From: Microbacterium terregens
Lineage (GTDB): Bacteria; Pseudomonadota; Alphaproteobacteria; Sphingomonadales; Sphingomonadaceae
Assembly (NCBI RefSeq): GCF_027922045.1
Contig: NZ_BSEX01000009.1
Span: forward strand, 124,001 to 188,000
Direction: 5' to 3'
Length of the DNA stretch: 64,000 nt
Below are positions 8,189-15,496 of this stretch, in pieces (within the stretch, counting starts at the first letter, position 1; each line of letters begins with the position of its first letter). The position numbers were made by a program, and so were the translations under genes. The notes under the pieces are model-generated. The model saw nothing but the letters and a program-made list of their open reading frames with translations, was not told where the DNA came from and searched no databases.

Positions 8189-9643
8189 ATGACCGTTGCC
8201 GTCGACATGGGAACCGATCCGGCCGGCAAGCCGGTTCCGATTGATCTCGAAGAACTTCTCGCCACCCGCCTGCTGGTTCAGGGCAATTCGGGCTCGGGCA
8301 AGTCGCACCTGCTGCGCCGCCTGCTCGAACGCAGCGCGCGCCACGTCCAGCAGGTGGTGATCGACCCGGAGGGGGACTTCGTCACCCTGTCCGCCGCCTA
8401 TGGCCACATCGTCATCGATGCGGTCGACCACAGCGAGCGCGAGGTGGCGAAGTTCGCCGCGCGCGCCCGCGAGCATCGCGCCTCCGTCGTCCTCAGCCTG
8501 GAAGGGCTGGAGGCCGAAGGACAGATGCGCTGCGCCGCCGCCTTCCTCTCGGCGCTGTTCGATGCCCCGCGCGAGCACTGGTATCCAGCGCTCGTCGTGG
8601 TGGACGAGGCGCAGCTGTTTGCCCCCACCACCGGCGGTGAGGTGGCGGAGGAAGTCCGTCGCGCCTCGCTCTCGGCGATGACCAACCTGATGTGCCGCGG
8701 CCGCAAGCGCGGCCTCGCCGGCGTGATCGCGACCCAGCGCCTCGCCAAGCTCGCCAAGAACGTCGCGGCCGAGGCGTCCAACTTCCTGATGGGCCGCACC
8801 TTCCTCGACATCGACATGGCCCGCGCGGCCGACCTGCTCGGAATGGAGCGTCGCCAGGCCGAACAGATCCGCGACCTCCAGCGCGGCACGTTCCTCGCGC
8901 TCGGCCCGGCCGTCACGCGCCGGCCTGTGGCGGTGCGGATCGGCGCGGTCGAGACCTCGGCGCGCAGCGGCAGCCCCAAGCTGACGCCGCTCCCCTCCGG
9001 CCAGGTCGCCGACATCAAGGACCTGCTGCTCGCTCCCGTCGAGGAGATGCTGCCGCTGCCGATGCCGGTCCGCCCGGCGCCGCCTCCCGAAGAGGTGATG
9101 GCCGCGATCGAGCGCCCGGCCGGGCCGATCGCCACCCCGGCACTGCCCGAGCGTTCGGAGGAGGAAACCGACACGATCATCGCCGACGTGCTGCGCGCGA
9201 TCCTGTCCGACGACGACGCGGCCCAGCGCCCGGCGGCGATGCTTTACCAGGACTTCGGCGTGCGCTGCCGCATGGCGGGGCTGTCGCGCCCGCCGCTCGA
9301 CCTGCCAGCCTTCACCCGCCGCCTGTCTTGTGCCCGCGCCGGCATCTTCGAATCGCCCGAAGACGAGTGGGGCGACGCGCTCCAGCTCGCCGCGTCGCTG
9401 CCCGACGACATGCTTGGGCCCTTCCTGCTGATCGCCCGCGCCGCCCGCGTCGGCGAGCCATGCCCGAGCGACGAGGAGATCGCGCGCACCTATGGCACCA
9501 GCTCGATGGGCCGCGTGAAGCGGCTGGTCGCCTATATCGAGAGCCGCGACCTGTTCGTGTGCCGCACTGACCTGTCCGGCCGCAGATCGATCACCCTGCC
9601 GCATCTCGGCTGGACCACGGAAGCGTCCGAAGTCGCGGCGTAA
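8189..9643 (+). CDS. HerA/FtsK-superfamily ATPase with C-terminal winged-helix-like region
   Basis: 484 residues from ATG. A P-loop (GNSGSGKS, residues 32-39) sits close to the N-terminus, followed by IDPEGDFVTLS and the Walker B segment ALVVVDEAQLF. ATQRLAKL further on matches sensor-like motifs of HerA/VirD4-type hexameric pumps. A Pro-rich linker (about residues 290-320) leads into a helical C-terminal domain. HerA ATPases usually work with a NurA nuclease; none is next to it. The frame stays open 67 codons further upstream through the palindromic repeat, but that extension reads as repeat DNA, so the ATG is preferred. Repeats flank the gene on both sides. Function is unproven; DNA translocation or defence is plausible. 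Confidence 0.75.
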   Translation: MTVAVDMGTDPAGKPVPIDLEELLATRLLVQGNSGSGKSHLLRRLLERSARHVQQVVIDPEGDFVTLSAAYGHIVIDAVDHSEREVAKFAARAREHRASVVLSLEGLEAEGQMRCAAAFLSALFDAPREHWYPALVVVDEAQLFAPTTGGEVAEEVRRASLSAMTNLMCRGRKRGLAGVIATQRLAKLAKNVAAEASNFLMGRTFLDIDMARAADLLGMERRQAEQIRDLQRGTFLALGPAVTRRPVAVRIGAVETSARSGSPKLTPLPSGQVADIKDLLLAPVEEMLPLPMPVRPAPPPEEVMAAIERPAGPIATPALPERSEEETDTIIADVLRAILSDDDAAQRPAAMLYQDFGVRCRMAGLSRPPLDLPAFTRRLSCARAGIFESPEDEWGDALQLAASLPDDMLGPFLLIARAARVGEPCPSDEEIARTYGTSSMGRVKRLVAYIESRDLFVCRTDLSGRRSITLPHLGWTTEASEVAA

Positions 9644-9662
9644 CGACCACGCTCCGTCGTTT

Positions 9663-9743
9663 CCCCGCGAAGGCGGGGATCCAGGGCCAAGCAGAGAAAC
9701 GGCTGATAATGCCTGGTGCCCTGGGCTCCCGCCTTCGCGGGAG
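9663..9743. repeat. Paired palindromic repeat, family A, copy 1
   Basis: A small palindrome (CCCCGCGAAGGCGGGG) is followed by the conserved core ATCCAGGGCCAAGCAG, a variable centre, CCCTGGG, and an inverted palindrome (CTCCCGCCTTCGCGGGAG). This two-hairpin layout is that of a BIME-type pair of REP sequences. Three other copies occur in the window. Confidence 0.85.
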
Positions 9744-9789
9744 CACGGAGAATGTGTCAGGAGCAGCCTGACTCTCGCCACCCAAACCC

Positions 9790-9876
9790 GTACCCTGGCG
9801 AAGGCCGGGGCCCAGTTGGGAAGACCGCCGTGAGGCACGATCCGACCAGATCGCCCCACCTGAGCCTTCGCCGGGG
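9790..9876. repeat. Palindromic repeat, family B, copy 1
   Basis: The motif GGCGAAGGCCGGGGCCCAGTTG is followed about 40 bases later by an inverted partial copy (GCCTTCGCCGGGG). The same motif returns twice around 13.5-13.8 kb. It lies directly after family A copy 1, in the convergent gap between the ATPase and cdd. Confidence 0.75.
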
Positions 9877-9890
9877 TTCGCTCGCGGCCC

Positions 9891-10331
9891 CTACAGCCCC
9901 AGGTCCGCCGGCCCGAACGCATGCGGCAGCAGCTCCGACAGCCGGTGCTCCTCGACGGCATCGCCCTCCGCACCCGCGCAGAACACCTTCAAGTCGCGCC
10001 GCCCGATCTGCGCCGCCTCGTTCAGCACCTGACGGCAGCGCCCGCACGGCCGCACCGGCACGTCGCCGGTCGCGACGCCGTCGACCATTATCCCGCCGAT
10101 CACCGCCACCTCGGCGATCTCGCCCAGCCGCCCTTGCGCGCTCGCAGTGGCGACCGCCACCGTCTCCGCGCACAGCGACAGGCCGTAGCTCGCATTCTCG
10201 AAATTGGCGCCGGTGATGACGCTGCCGTCGGTCATGCGCAGGGCGGCGCCGACGGCAAAGCGCGAGTAGGGCGCATGGGCGTTGCGGGCGGCGGTGCGCG
10301 CCGCCGCGATCAGGGCTTCGGTATCGGTCAT
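9891..10331 (-). CDS. cdd: Cytidine deaminase
   Basis: 146 residues of the tetrameric, single-domain cytidine deaminase type. The zinc site is complete: CAET (ligand Cys plus catalytic Glu) and PCGRCRQV with the other two cysteines. FENASYGLSLC gives the ribose-binding segment. It converts cytidine and deoxycytidine to uridine and deoxyuridine for pyrimidine salvage. Its start overlaps the stop of the GH25 gene by four bases, so UPF0262, GH25 and cdd form one transcription unit. Confidence 0.93.
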   Translation of the reverse strand: MTDTEALIAAARTAARNAHAPYSRFAVGAALRMTDGSVITGANFENASYGLSLCAETVAVATASAQGRLGEIAEVAVIGGIMVDGVATGDVPVRPCGRCRQVLNEAAQIGRRDLKVFCAGAEGDAVEEHRLSELLPHAFGPADLGL

Positions 10332-11002
10332 GGTGCTACGACATCCCAATGGACGGGGCGGTCGACGCCGTCGATCCGCCGGATGGTGCTCGCCTGCCAC
10401 ATCCGCCACGGACGTGCCAGATAGAGGGGCGCGAAGAACTCCTGGGCGGCCCACAGCGGCCGGTCGACGGCGCCGCTCACGGCGTAGGCCTTTTCGAACG
10501 GCTCGGAGACCTTGAGCAGCATCGGCGAACCGGTGTGGTGCTCCACCACCTCCAGGAAGCGTCGAATGCCGGCAAGGACCTGCGCACGCTCCGGGCGGCG
10601 GGCGCAGCCTTCGTCCAGTTCCAGCTCCAGCACCGTCGGCAACGCGTCGATCGCGCGGGGCACGAAGGTGACGAACGCGTCCGCCTGCGCCTCCGTCGCC
10701 CGGCACAGCGAGAACTGGTGGATCACGCCGCGGCGGATGCCCGCTTCGCCCAGTGCCGCCCAGTTGGACTGGAACAGCCGGTCGCGCCGCGTGCCGTCGC
10801 CGATCGCGCGGACATAGGCGAAGTCGACGCCGCGGGCCCGCGCCGTCAGCCAGTCGACCGGCCCGGTCTCCTCCGACACGTCGATGCCCTGCACCGGATA
10901 CTCGCCCGTCGAGGGCCGCCAGTCGGTCGCATAGTGCCAGCCCGCGGCCCCCGCGAGACACAGCGCCGCCGCGATGGCGAGCACCGCCTTCAAAACCCGC
11001 AT
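10328..11002 (-). CDS. Glycoside hydrolase family 25 (lysozyme-like) protein, active site atypical
   Basis: 224 residues: an N-terminal membrane anchor or signal (about residues 3-22), then a GH25 barrel opening with QGIDVSEETGPVDW, which keeps the first catalytic Asp. The usual LDxE pair at the end of strand 4 reads VLELEL here, with Glu for Asp, and the KATEG motif is RAIGDG. These differences suggest altered or lost muramidase activity. If active it would cleave N-acetylmuramic acid linkages in peptidoglycan from the periplasmic side. It sits in an operon between UPF0262 and cytidine deaminase. Confidence 0.78.
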   Translation of the reverse strand: MRVLKAVLAIAAALCLAGAAGWHYATDWRPSTGEYPVQGIDVSEETGPVDWLTARARGVDFAYVRAIGDGTRRDRLFQSNWAALGEAGIRRGVIHQFSLCRATEAQADAFVTFVPRAIDALPTVLELELDEGCARRPERAQVLAGIRRFLEVVEHHTGSPMLLKVSEPFEKAYAVSGAVDRPLWAAQEFFAPLYLARPWRMWQASTIRRIDGVDRPVHWDVVAP

Positions 11003-11011
11003 TCCCTGAAT

Positions 11012-11494
11012 TCAACCCCTGATGTGCAGCACGCAGATGAGCGTGAAAAGGCGGCGCGCCGTATCGAAATCGATCTCGATCTTGCCGGCGAGCCGCTCGA
11101 TCAGCAGCTCGGCGCCTTCGTTGTGGAGACCCCGGCGCGCCATGTCGATGGTCTCGATCTGCTGCGGCGTCGCCTGGCGCAGCGCCTGGTAATAGCTGTC
11201 GCATATCGCGAAATAGTCGCGGATCGGCCGGCGGAAGCGGGCAAGGCCCAGCACCAGCGTCTCCAGCGGCGTGTCGTCGGCGCGACGGATGTCGATCGCC
11301 AGCCGCCCGTCCTCCACGCGCAGGCGCACGCGGTACGGCCCGGCATAGCCGTCGGCATGCACCCGTTGCGGCGCGAAGCGGTTGCCCTCCAGCAGGTCGT
11401 AGATGGCGATCCGCCGTTCCTGCTCGACGTCGGCGCTGCGCCAGAGAATGGTGCGCTCGTCGAGCGAGACGTCGATGATCCGCGGATCGGCCAT
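11012..11494 (-). CDS. UPF0262 family protein
   Basis: 160 residues beginning ADPRIIDVSLDERTI, with the family's DYF..CDSYYQAL and IETIDMARRGLHNEGAELL blocks near the C-terminus. UPF0262 is a conserved alphaproteobacterial family of unknown function, and its length here is normal. The ATG at 11494 is chosen because the conserved N-terminus begins there; the frame upstream overlaps the dnaB leader. It is the first gene of the minus-strand unit with GH25 and cdd and divergent from dnaB. Confidence 0.88.
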   Translation of the reverse strand: MADPRIIDVSLDERTILWRSADVEQERRIAIYDLLEGNRFAPQRVHADGYAGPYRVRLRVEDGRLAIDIRRADDTPLETLVLGLARFRRPIRDYFAICDSYYQALRQATPQQIETIDMARRGLHNEGAELLIERLAGKIEIDFDTARRLFTLICVLHIRG

Positions 11495-11619
11495 GGTGGA
11501 GCAGCGCTTAGCCGTTTGGCGCGCCTTGGCAACGCCCAAGCCGGCAAAACGCACCTGTCCACAGATGTTTCGCTTAGGGTCGCTTGAGCTTGGCCGCCGC
11601 GTCTGGGAAAAGCAGGCCC

Positions 11620-13134
11620 ATGGCCACACTTGCACATATCGGCGGCTCGTCCGCTCCGTCCCCGGCTGCGCGCCTCCCCCAGAACGTGGAGGCCGAAGCG
11701 GCGCTCCTGGGCGCGATGATGATCGACAACCGGCTGGCCGACGACATCGTCGAGCGACTCGAGCCGGACCATTTCTTCGAACCCGTCCACGCCCGCATCT
11801 TCGAAAAGATTCGCGACGTGCGCCGCCAGAACATGCTCGCCAACCCGGTGACGCTGCGCCCGTTGTTCGAGGACGACGCCGGCATGCGCGAGCTGGGTGG
11901 CCCCGGCTATCTCGCCCAGCTGACCGGCAGCGGCGCGGGCCTCTTGGGTGCCAAGCAGTTCGCCGAGCAGATCTACGACCTGGCCCAGCTGCGCGCGCTG
12001 ATCACCGTCGGCACGACGCTCGTCGAAAACGCGCTCGACACCAGCCAGACGATCGACCCGCGCAAGCAGATCGAGCAGGCCGAAGAAGCGCTGTTCCGCG
12101 TCGCGGCCGAAGGCACCACCGCCAATACGGTCAAGAGCTTCGCCCAGGCGACGACCATGGCCGTGCAGATGGCCGATCGCGCGCTCAACTCGGGCGGTGG
12201 CCTGTCGGGCGTCACCACCGGCCTCGACAGCATCAACTCGCGGATCGGTGGTCTCCACCATTCCGACTTGATCATCCTCGCTGGCCGTCCCGGCATGGGC
12301 AAGACCTCGCTTGCCACCAACATCGCCTTCAACGCCGCGCGCCGCTTCATGGACGATCAGCGCGCCGGCGTGGAGAAGGGCAAGTCGGTCGGCGCCAAGG
12401 TCGCGTTCTTCAGCCTGGAAATGTCGGCCGACCAGCTCGCCACCCGCGTGCTCGCCGAACAGTCCGGCATCAGCTCCGAAGCGCTGCGCATGGGCAAGAT
12501 CAGCAAGGCGGAGTTCGTGAAGCTCGCCGATGCCGCGGCCGACCTCGAATCACTGCCGCTCTACATCGACGACACCGCCGGTCTTTCGATCAGCGGCCTG
12601 CACACCCGCGTGCGCCGTCTCCACCGCCGCCTGGACGACCAGCTCGGCCTGGTGGTGGTCGACTATCTCCAGCTGCTGCAGGGCACCGGCCGATCCGACA
12701 ACCGCGTCAACGAAATCTCGGAGATCAGCCGCGGCTTGAAGACGCTCGCCAAGGACATCGGCGTGCCGGTGATCGCGCTTTCGCAGCTCAGCCGCGCGGT
12801 CGAACAGCGCGAGGACAAGCGCCCGCAGCTCTCCGACCTTCGCGAATCCGGCTCGATCGAGCAGGACGCCGACATGGTCTGGTTCGTCTACCGCGAGGAT
12901 TATTATGTCGCCGCCAAGGAGCCTAAGCGCCCGCGCGACGGCGACGACGCCCGCGTGTTCGAGGATCACGCGAAGTGGGCGGTCGACATGGAACGCGTCT
13001 ATGGCCTCGCCGAGCTCATCATCGCAAAGCAGCGCCACGGCGCCACCGGCAAGGTCACGATGAAGTTCGAACCGACCATCACGCGCTTCAGCGACTATGT
13101 CGGCGAGAACTACGGCAGCTTCGACAATGAGTGA
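11620..13134 (+). CDS. dnaB: Replicative DNA helicase DnaB
   Basis: 504 residues, normal for alphaproteobacterial DnaB. The N-terminal primase-interacting domain begins at LPQNVEAEAALLGAMM, a linker follows, and the RecA-like ATPase has Walker A GRPGMGKTS (about residues 222-230), the Walker B strand LVVVDYLQLL, and the DnaB motif QLSDLRESGSIEQDAD. It is the hexameric 5'-3' helicase that unwinds the fork. The ATG is preceded by AGCAGG at usual spacing; a TTG twelve codons earlier is less likely. The stop overlaps the start of a DUF3088 gene. Confidence 0.97.
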   Translation: MATLAHIGGSSAPSPAARLPQNVEAEAALLGAMMIDNRLADDIVERLEPDHFFEPVHARIFEKIRDVRRQNMLANPVTLRPLFEDDAGMRELGGPGYLAQLTGSGAGLLGAKQFAEQIYDLAQLRALITVGTTLVENALDTSQTIDPRKQIEQAEEALFRVAAEGTTANTVKSFAQATTMAVQMADRALNSGGGLSGVTTGLDSINSRIGGLHHSDLIILAGRPGMGKTSLATNIAFNAARRFMDDQRAGVEKGKSVGAKVAFFSLEMSADQLATRVLAEQSGISSEALRMGKISKAEFVKLADAAADLESLPLYIDDTAGLSISGLHTRVRRLHRRLDDQLGLVVVDYLQLLQGTGRSDNRVNEISEISRGLKTLAKDIGVPVIALSQLSRAVEQREDKRPQLSDLRESGSIEQDADMVWFVYREDYYVAAKEPKRPRDGDDARVFEDHAKWAVDMERVYGLAELIIAKQRHGATGKVTMKFEPTITRFSDYVGENYGSFDNE

Positions 13135-13495
13135 CGCGGGCGGGCAGGGGACGCGCGACCGGCTGATCCTGATCGACCCGGCGAGCACCGACCCGGCCTA
13201 TCCCGATGCGCACTACTTCTGCTTCGACTGCATCGTGATCGAGGGCGTGCTCGCGGCGTATCCAGGCTTGCGGGAGCGCCTGGACGTCGAGCACGTCGCC
13301 TGGGCCCGCCCGCGCGAGCGGGTGGTGGCGCTGGTAGGGGAGGCGCACCAATCGCTCCCCCTTCTGATCCTCGCCGATGATGCGCCCGCGGCGCTCGCGA
13401 CCGGAGAGGCCAACGGGCTGCGCTTCGCCGACACCCGCGAGGCCATCCTGGAGGCGCTCGCCGCCCGCCACGGCATCCCCCGCCGGCACCCGTAA
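13127..13495 (+). CDS. DUF3088 family protein
   Basis: 122 residues with RLILIDP at the start and YFCFDCIVIEGVLAAYP, where a CxxC-like pair (CFDC) recalls the thioredoxin/glutathione-transferase-like fold assigned to DUF3088. The gene overlaps the end of dnaB by eight bases, so it is probably co-translated with it. No known role. The functional link to dnaB is by position only. Confidence 0.72.
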   Translation: MSDAGGQGTRDRLILIDPASTDPAYPDAHYFCFDCIVIEGVLAAYPGLRERLDVEHVAWARPRERVVALVGEAHQSLPLLILADDAPAALATGEANGLRFADTREAILEALAARHGIPRRHP

Positions 13496-13524
13496 ACCGC
13501 GACCGCGCCACCCTCATAGACCAC

Positions 13525-13550
13525 GTACCCCGGCGAAGGCCGGGGCCCAG
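13525..13550. repeat. Palindromic repeat, family B, copy 2
   Basis: GTACCCCGGCGAAGGCCGGG followed by GCCCAGTTG, almost identical to the copy near 9.8 kb. An inverted copy lies about 290 bases downstream, so the two bracket a family A pair. Confidence 0.75.
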
Positions 13551-13640
13551 TTGCGGCGCCATCGGGCGTAGGCGCACCACCGTTCCAGCCGCCCCGGCAA
13601 CCGGGCCGCCGCGACACCCGCAACAGCTCGCCATACCGCC

Positions 13641-13731
13641 GTATTCCTGCGCAGGCAGGAATCCAGGGCCAAGCAGAACAACTGCTCGCGGAGTTCCAGA
13701 ACCCTGGGCTCCTGCCTGCGCAGGAGCACGG
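13641..13731. repeat. Paired palindromic repeat, family A, copy 2
   Basis: GTATTCCTGCGCAGGCAGGA, the core ATCCAGGGCCAAGCAG, a variable centre, then ACCCTGGGCTCCTGCCTGCG and CAGGAGCACGGT. The left arm and core are identical to copy 4 near 62.1 kb. Confidence 0.88.
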
Positions 13732-13813
13732 TGAGGGTTTTGACCGAAGGGCGCGGCAACCCCACGGGCCAGCGCGGCATTGTCGAAGTCAGCGCGCCCC
13801 CGCACCCTCACCC

Positions 13814-13840
13814 CAACTGGGCCCCGGCCTTCGCCGGGGT
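13814..13840. repeat. Palindromic repeat, family B, copy 3 (inverted)
   Basis: CAACTGGGCCCCGGCCTTCG followed by CCGGGGT is the reverse complement of copy 2. It could pair with copy 2 across the intervening family A element. Confidence 0.75.
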
Positions 13841-13921
13841 GCGCCGTCTCGCTTGTGGCACCTGTCGGCTACCAACAGACACCCGCGATCCTAGGCCGTT
13901 GCGGTGGTATCCCTCCACAAC

Positions 13922-14133
13922 TTATCCACAGCTTGTGCAGCGATCATTCACCGAGCGATGCACGTATCCGCTCACGGCCTATCCACAGGTTATCCACAGG
14001 GCTTTGCACATGCTGTCCACAGCCCGTCCACAGGCTTGCACACGACCCATACACAGCCTGTCCACCGCCAGTTTCAACCCCGATCCACCCCGGACCAACG
14101 CCGCGCCCACCAATTGCCAACAACTTATCCACA
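13922..14133 (+). other. Cluster of DnaA boxes (candidate replication origin or DnaA-binding locus)
   Basis: Three exact TTATCCACA boxes lie at 13922-13930, 13990-13998 and 14125-14133, all on the same strand. A one-mismatch box (CTATCCACA) lies at 13979-13987 and weaker sites (CTGTCCACA, CCATACACA) at 14013-14021 and 14047-14055. Such density within about 210 bases is typical of a DnaA-bound region. No obvious AT-rich unwinding element and no dnaA, hemE, parAB or gidA gene is next to it, and the flanking genes converge on it, which is unusual for oriC. A DnaA-titration or reactivating site is an alternative. Confidence 0.55.
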
Positions 14134-14283
14134 GGCTCGTCCACGCCCAGCAGACGCGCGAACGCCCTCCCACAACCACGAGAGCGCCGACCGTTCAGAA
14201 GGATACGCAAAACGCCCCCAGCCTCCCGCTTCCGCGAGAGCACTAAGGGCGCGAGGGGAAAACCGCGGCCGCAGCCGCGCCGG

Positions 14284-15051
14284 TCAGAAGACGGGCTGGT
14301 TCGGGTCGCCGTCGGGAATGGGGGTGTGGATCCCGCATTCGGTCTTGTTCCAGCCGCTCCAGCGGCCGGAGCGCGGGTCTTCGCCCGGCGCCACCTTGTT
14401 GGTGCACGGCTGGCAGCCGATCGACGGATAGCCCATCGCCACCAGCGGGTTCACCGGCAGGTCGTGCGCGGCGAAATAGGCGTCGAGCTCTTCCTTGGAC
14501 CAGGTGATCAGCGGGTTCACCTTCAGCCGGTCGCCGTCCAGCTCGAAGCGCAGCAGGTTCGCGCGCGTCGCCGCCTGGAACGCCTTGCGCCCGGTGAAGC
14601 TCGCGTCGAACCCGGCCAGCCCGCGCGCGAGCGGCTCGACCTTGCGGATCTCGCAGCAGCCATCCGGGTCATAGGACCAGCGCAACCCGCTCTCATCCCG
14701 CGCCGCCAGCCGTTCGGCATCGGGCTGGAGGATGCGCAGGTCGGTGAGCCCCAGGAAGCGCACCAGTTCGTCGCGATAGGCGATCGTCTCCGAGAAATGC
14801 TTGCCCGTGTCGAGGAACAGCACCGGCACCGACCGGTCGACGCTCGCCACCAGGTGCAGCAGCGCAGCCGATTCGGCCCCGAACGACGACACCACCGCCA
14901 CGTCGCCCAGCAGCCCTTCGCCCAGCGCCACGCGCAGCATTTCCTGCGTGTCCACGCCGCGGAAGCGCTCGTTCAGCCGTGCGGCATCCGCCAGCGTGAA
15001 GCGGGGCTGGAGGTCGAGCCGGTCGATGATCCGCAGTGCAGCATTACCCAT
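14284..15051 (-). CDS. cysH: Phosphoadenylyl/adenylyl-sulfate reductase
   Basis: 255 residues. The PP-loop fold opens with VAVVSSFGAESAALLHL, followed by LDTGKHFSET. Cys132-Cys133 and Cys213-x2-Cys216 form the four-cysteine [4Fe-4S] site found in APS-type reductases, and the catalytic cysteine is Cys239 in KTECGIH near the C-terminus. The enzyme reduces APS (or PAPS) to sulfite with thioredoxin. The iron-sulfur site favours APS as substrate. Its start overlaps the DUF934 gene by eight bases. Confidence 0.93.
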   Translation of the reverse strand: MGNAALRIIDRLDLQPRFTLADAARLNERFRGVDTQEMLRVALGEGLLGDVAVVSSFGAESAALLHLVASVDRSVPVLFLDTGKHFSETIAYRDELVRFLGLTDLRILQPDAERLAARDESGLRWSYDPDGCCEIRKVEPLARGLAGFDASFTGRKAFQAATRANLLRFELDGDRLKVNPLITWSKEELDAYFAAHDLPVNPLVAMGYPSIGCQPCTNKVAPGEDPRSGRWSGWNKTECGIHTPIPDGDPNQPVF

Positions 15052-15496
15052 GACGCAGTTTCCACACCGGTTGCACCGGGTCGGCAGCCCGCTGGTAGAA
15101 GTGCGCGTAGCGGCTCAGCGCCGCCTCCGCCGTCGCCTGGTCGATCGGCGCCTCGGGCGCGAAGCTGTCGAAGCCACAGCGCCGCATCGGCAGCAGCTGG
15201 TCGACCAGCACGTCTCCCTGCGCGCGAAGCTCACCCTCATACCCGGCCTCGCGCAGAAGCCGTGCCGACGAATAGCCGCGCCCGTCGCGGAACTTGGGGA
15301 AGCTCACCTCCACCAGCGCGATCCGGTCGAGATAGGGGAGCAGCGCCCGCGCGTCGTCGCCGGCCTCCAGCCGCACCGCCGTGGCGTTGGACTGGCCCAG
15401 GAACGCGTCCAGCGTCACCGCCGGCTCGTCATGCGGGGCATCGTCGCGAAAGCGCAGGAAGCCAGCGTCGGCCGGATTGGTGGTCAGCTCAGCCAT
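15044..15496 (-). CDS. DUF934 family protein of the sulfur assimilation operon
   Basis: 150 residues with the family's PYLDRIALVEVSFPKFRDGRGYS and LREAGYEGELRAQGDVL blocks. DUF934 genes are regularly found between sulfite reductase and cysH in proteobacteria, and a supporting role in sulfite reduction is assumed from that context. It overlaps cysI by eight bases upstream and cysH by eight bases downstream, so the three products are probably made in step. Biochemical function is unknown. Confidence 0.88.
   Translation of the reverse strand: MAELTTNPADAGFLRFRDDAPHDEPAVTLDAFLGQSNATAVRLEAGDDARALLPYLDRIALVEVSFPKFRDGRGYSSARLLREAGYEGELRAQGDVLVDQLLPMRRCGFDSFAPEAPIDQATAEAALSRYAHFYQRAADPVQPVWKLRHG

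Larger units (their letters stand above)
13496..14283. other. Long intergenic region with repeats and DnaA boxes
   Basis: A 788-base gap between two convergent genes without a credible coding frame. From left to right it holds a family B repeat, a family A pair, an inverted family B repeat, a cluster of TTATCCACA-type sites, and a half copy of family A (about 14219-14243). Frames that cross it translate into repeat-derived or Pro/Thr-rich sequence and were not called. Confidence 0.8.

Noticed and set aside
13922..14133. Direct repeats as a CRISPR array
   Set aside because: The repeats are only 9-10 bases with irregular spacing and no constant spacer length; no cas genes are present.
13731..14246. 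Pro/Thr-rich frames across the DnaA-box region
   Set aside because: They derive from the repeats and the TCCACA-rich tract, with no start signal or domain.
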